A DNA stretch of 7,489 nt from Brevundimonas sp. (lineage in GTDB: Bacteria; Pseudomonadota; Alphaproteobacteria; Caulobacterales; Caulobacteraceae). The notes under the pieces are model-generated. The model was not told the origin of the DNA. It saw nothing but the letters and a program-made list of their open reading frames with translations, and made no database searches. Positions within the stretch are counted from its first letter, which is position 1; every line of letters starts with the position of its first letter. The stretch covers positions 1,764 through 9,252 of the forward strand of contig NZ_JAVHLH010000004.1 in NCBI RefSeq assembly GCF_031082345.1. Direction: 5' to 3'. Of the stretch, positions 5,616-7,489 are shown in pieces. The translations under genes were made by a program, and so were the position numbers.

Positions 5616-6273
5616 GAACCGGTCCGAAGCGGATATCCTGTGGGAGGTCGCCCGCGTCCTCGCACGGGACGCGGCCCATGTCAGCCGCGCCGACGGCCGG
5701 CCGCTCCCGAACCTGCCGCCCCTGCTGTTCTTCACCGACCCCGAACGCACGCCCCGCCCGTGGGAGACGGCGGCGCGCCTGCCGCCGGGATCGGGGGTGG
5801 TGTTCCGGTCGTTCGGGGCGGCGGACGCCCTTGAAACCGGCCTGCGCCTGCGCGAGGCGACCCGTCGTCGCGGCGGCCTGTTGCTGGTCGGGCTGGACCC
5901 CGATCTGGCCGAAAGACTCGAGGCCGACGGCGTTCATCTGCCGGAGCGGGCGCTCGATCGGGCGCCGTTCCTTTCTGCGGCCCGGCCGGACTGGCGGATC
6001 ACCGGGGCGGTTCACTCGGCGAAGGCCCTGGCGAGCGTCGAGGCCCTGGACGCGGCGGTGCTGTCGCCGGTGTTCGCCGCCGGCGGAGCCTCGGCCGCTC
6101 GGCCTTCGCTCGGCGTCAGGGCGTTCAGCGATCTGGTCCGGAGCGCGCCCGTCCCCGTCTACGCCCTTGGCGGCGTCCATGGCGGCAATGCGCGCGATCT
6201 CATCGGCTCGGGAGCCTGCGGTCTGGCGGGGGTGTCGGCGATTCAGGCTGCGTTCGGCCCTGTCGACGCCTAG
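5614..6273 (+). CDS. ThiE/TenI-like (thiamine phosphate synthase family) protein, degenerate active site
   Basis: The 219-residue product has a recognisable ThiE/TenI TIM-barrel layout from about residue 35: LLFFTDP (37-43), GVVFRSFG (61-68), LLVGLDPDLAERLEADGVHLPE (89-111, in two halves), GAVHSAKAL (131-139), VLSPVFA (149-155), VPVYALGGV (180-188) and GACGLAGVSAI (200-210). True ThiE joins the thiazole phosphate and HMP-pyrophosphate, using a QxRxK strand, an Asn-Asp pair and a TPTK-type loop after the SPVF strand. Here the strand-2 Lys is absent (FRSFG), the Asn-Asp position reads Gly-Leu-Asp, and the loop reads GGASAARPSLG. It is probably a paralogue, either TenI-like or of unknown role. 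The ATG at 5614 is preceded by GAGGAGG (5605-5611), with unusually tight spacing. Its start overlaps yggS and its stop overlaps the ntrZ-like gene. An annotation of thiamine phosphate synthase would be family-level only. Confidence 0.78.
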   Translation: MNRSEADILWEVARVLARDAAHVSRADGRPLPNLPPLLFFTDPERTPRPWETAARLPPGSGVVFRSFGAADALETGLRLREATRRRGGLLLVGLDPDLAERLEADGVHLPERALDRAPFLSAARPDWRITGAVHSAKALASVEALDAAVLSPVFAAGGASAARPSLGVRAFSDLVRSAPVPVYALGGVHGGNARDLIGSGACGLAGVSAIQAAFGPVDA

Positions 6274-6671
6274 AAGCGGAAGATCGATTCCAGACGGAAG
6301 CGCGGCGCGGCCCGGCGGTCGGTCTGCGGCGCGCGGGCCGGATCGGCCTCAGGCTCTGCCAGGCCGGCCGTGGCGCCGACCCGCAGGCGCGGATTGACGC
6401 GATAGTAGGCCCCGGCCTCGACGTCGCCGAGATTGCTCTCGCGGCCGACCGGCTGGCTGAGATTCAGATCGAGGCCCCAGCGGCCGCGTTCGGTGAAACG
6501 GAGGCGGGACTGGCCCGAACTGGCCGCCGCACGGGCGGCCTGGGCTTCAGAGAGGGTGACGGCGGGCGCGCGGGTGCGCGACGCGGCGGCCTGGGCCGAG
6601 GCGGCGTCGGCCGCTGCGAAGAGCGTAAGCCCCGCGGCCAGTCCAGCGATGACGGCGCTCTTCTTGCGCAT
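6270..6671 (-). CDS. ntrZ: NtrZ-like periplasmic regulatory protein
   Basis: This is a small exported protein of 133 residues. Residues 1-26 form a signal peptide (MRKK n-region, hydrophobic core, ASA before Gln27). An Ala-rich spacer follows, then a conserved-looking domain: FTERGRWGLDLNLSQPVGR (59-77), GDVEAGAYYRVNPRLRVG (82-99), a DPARAP segment (110-115) and the C-terminus RFRLESIFRF. From memory this matches NtrZ of Caulobacter, a periplasmic modulator of the NtrY-NtrX two-component system. The alternating polar/hydrophobic strands and terminal Phe resemble a beta-hairpin of an outer-membrane protein, an alternative reading. The ATG at 6671 is preferred over an upstream in-frame TTG (6692), because it gives a standard signal peptide and has AGGG/AGGA just upstream. 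A good promoter lies at 6721-6749. The stop overlaps that of the ThiE-like gene. Confidence 0.75.
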   Translation of the reverse strand: MRKKSAVIAGLAAGLTLFAAADAASAQAAASRTRAPAVTLSEAQAARAAASSGQSRLRFTERGRWGLDLNLSQPVGRESNLGDVEAGAYYRVNPRLRVGATAGLAEPEADPARAPQTDRRAAPRFRLESIFRF

Positions 6672-6720
6672 GTCCTGCCCTTTACGCCGCAACGGAGCCT
6701 CCGCTGCGGTCCATGTCAGC

Positions 6721-6749
6721 GATTAGACACCGCTGGTCAGCCCGGTCAA
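6721..6749 (-). promoter_or_regulatory. Promoter of the ntrZ-like gene
   Basis: On the minus strand, TTGACC (6749-6744) is separated by 17 bases from CTAATC (6726-6721), which fits the Caulobacter -10 pattern (GCTANAWC-like). Transcription would start near 6714, leaving a leader of about 43 bases. A short hairpin (6693-6696 with 6700-6703) lies inside that leader. Confidence 0.5.
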
Positions 6750-6777
6750 CGAAACGTGGCCATTCACCCTGGGTTCC

Positions 6778-6797
6778 GCAAGACTCTGCAAGACTCC
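6778..6797. repeat. Tandem 10-bp repeat carrying two GANTC sites
   Basis: Two copies of GCAAGACTC plus one variable base (T, then C) lie head to tail at 6778-6787 and 6788-6797. Each contains GACTC, a GANTC site for the CcrM-type methyltransferase of Caulobacterales. Two more GANTC sites lie downstream at 6879-6883 and 6996-7000. The gap 6672-7003 otherwise holds the two divergent promoters and no gene that I can support. Confidence 0.5.
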
Positions 6798-6887
6798 TGT
6801 GGCGCGAGCGTCACGCGTCGCAGGTCGCCCGGGACGGGTTCCCGCCCCCGGATCGCCGTCCCGCCGCCGCGCCAATGCGACTCCGCC

Positions 6888-6918
6888 TTGTCATCGCCCC
6901 TTTTCACCGTGTTATAGA
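6888..6918 (+). promoter_or_regulatory. Promoter of the DUF3576 gene
   Basis: TTGTCA (6888-6893, five of six consensus bases) is followed by TATAGA (6913-6918) with a 19-base spacer, slightly long; the shifted TTATAG gives 18. The start would fall near 6925, giving a leader of about 80 bases. A GANTC site (6879-6883) sits 5 bases upstream of the -35 box. Confidence 0.45.
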
Positions 6919-7003
6919 GCGTCGCTTCGGCTCGGACCCTGTGGACCGGGCCGGCGCGTGCGCGGAAGGTCCGCCGCACGTCCCGATGGAATGGAGAGTC
7001 TCG

Positions 7004-7471
7004 ATGGTGCTGGTTCGTGGCGCGACGGTCGCCCTGATCGCTTCGGGCGTGCTGCTGTCCGCCTGTTCAGCCGACCGCCCCTTCGGGCCGACGGTGGGCG
7101 ACGTGTTCGGTTCGGGACGCGCCGCGCCCGAGGGCGCCAGTCAAACCGGCATCGGCGTCAACGCCTTCCTGTGGCGGGCCACGCTCGACACCCTCAGCTT
7201 CATGCCCCTGGCCAACGCCGATCCGTGGGGCGGCGTGATCAATTACGACTGGTTCACCGACCCCCAGACGCCGAACGAACGCTTCAAGGCGACAGTCTTC
7301 ATCCTCGACACGCGGCTCCGCGCCGACGCGTTGAACGTCACCGTCACCAAGGAAGTGCGCGACGCGACCGGCGGCTGGGTCGGCGCGCCCGTCGCGGCCC
7401 AGACCGAGACCGATCTGGAGAACGCCATCCTCACCAAGGCGCGCCAGCTCAACCTGCAGAACGCCGGCTAA
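7004..7471 (+). CDS. DUF3576 family lipoprotein
   Basis: This is a predicted outer-membrane-directed lipoprotein of 155 residues with unknown molecular function. The signal peptide runs to the lipobox LSAC, with the lipidated Cys at 21 and Ser at +2. The mature domain carries the family pattern VNAFLWRATLDTLSFMPL (52-69), then ADPWGGVINYDWF (72-84), and further on FKATVFILD and ALNVTVTKEVRD. It ends in a helix with ETDLENAILTKARQLN. The ATG at 7004 is preferred: GGAGAG at 6993-6998 gives a 5-base spacing and the signal peptide has normal length. The in-frame ATG at 6986 would add six residues. In related genomes this gene usually precedes leuS and the LptE-type lipoprotein gene, which would lie just beyond the window (remembered context). 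Bases 7472-7489 show nothing assignable. Confidence 0.87.
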   Translation: MVLVRGATVALIASGVLLSACSADRPFGPTVGDVFGSGRAAPEGASQTGIGVNAFLWRATLDTLSFMPLANADPWGGVINYDWFTDPQTPNERFKATVFILDTRLRADALNVTVTKEVRDATGGWVGAPVAAQTETDLENAILTKARQLNLQNAG

Positions 7472-7489
7472 CCCTCCCCGACCACCACG

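Noticed and set aside
4150..6180. 676-codon open frame on the minus strand, suggesting a large fusion protein ending in the response regulator
   Set aside because: Only the last 228 codons resemble a protein family. The rest runs antisense to or out of frame with yggS and the ThiE-like gene, is Arg/Gly/Pro-rich, and reflects GC-rich sequence with few stops.
6713..7003. Long N-terminal extension of the DUF3576 protein, or a separate small gene in the gap
   Set aside because: The lipobox lies 21 residues after the ATG at 7004, which has its own ribosome site. The upstream reading shows no signal or domain and crosses two promoters.

Overview
The window is GC-rich DNA whose codons end mostly in G or C. 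Gene content and the style of the proteins point to an alphaproteobacterium of the Caulobacterales, most likely Brevundimonas or a close relative. The strongest pointers are a CenR-type response regulator, an NtrZ-like periplasmic protein, a DUF3576 lipoprotein and a LolA/exonuclease III pair. This assignment rests on remembered family features, not on a search.

Layout, left to right: (1) a hairpin at the extreme left edge, probably the end of an unseen upstream gene; (2) lolA (+), the periplasmic lipoprotein chaperone; (3) a 285-bp gap that holds a possible small RNA gene (promoter-like box, GNRA-capped hairpin, C-rich single-stranded stretch, intrinsic terminator) and then a block of nested inverted repeats; (4) xth (+), exonuclease III; (5) an SLC13/DASS-type permease (-), convergent with xth; (6) an unrecognised cysteine-containing lipoprotein (+), divergent from the permease; (7) cenR (-), whose stop codon overlaps that of the lipoprotein; (8) yggS (-), the PLP-homeostasis protein, upstream of cenR on the same strand; (9) a ThiE/TenI-like protein (+), whose start codon overlaps that of yggS head to head; (10) ntrZ-like (-), whose stop overlaps that of the ThiE-like gene; (11) a 332-bp regulatory gap with divergent promoters, a 10-bp tandem repeat and four GANTC (CcrM-type) sites; (12) a DUF3576 lipoprotein (+), complete at the right edge.

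The shared theme is the cell envelope. LolA moves lipoproteins to the outer membrane, CenR is an envelope regulator, NtrZ is a periplasmic modulator of the NtrY-NtrX system in Caulobacter, and two further genes encode predicted lipoproteins. YggS and the ThiE-like protein are vitamin-cofactor proteins (PLP and possibly thiamine) joined at one shared CATG.

This is mostly ordinary core chromosome, and I see no mobile element, CRISPR array, tRNA or rRNA. The most interesting parts are the possible small RNA between lolA and xth, the extremely compact palindromic gene junctions (CTAG, CATG, CTAG), the ThiE-like protein with a degenerate active site, and the GANTC cluster before the DUF3576 gene.
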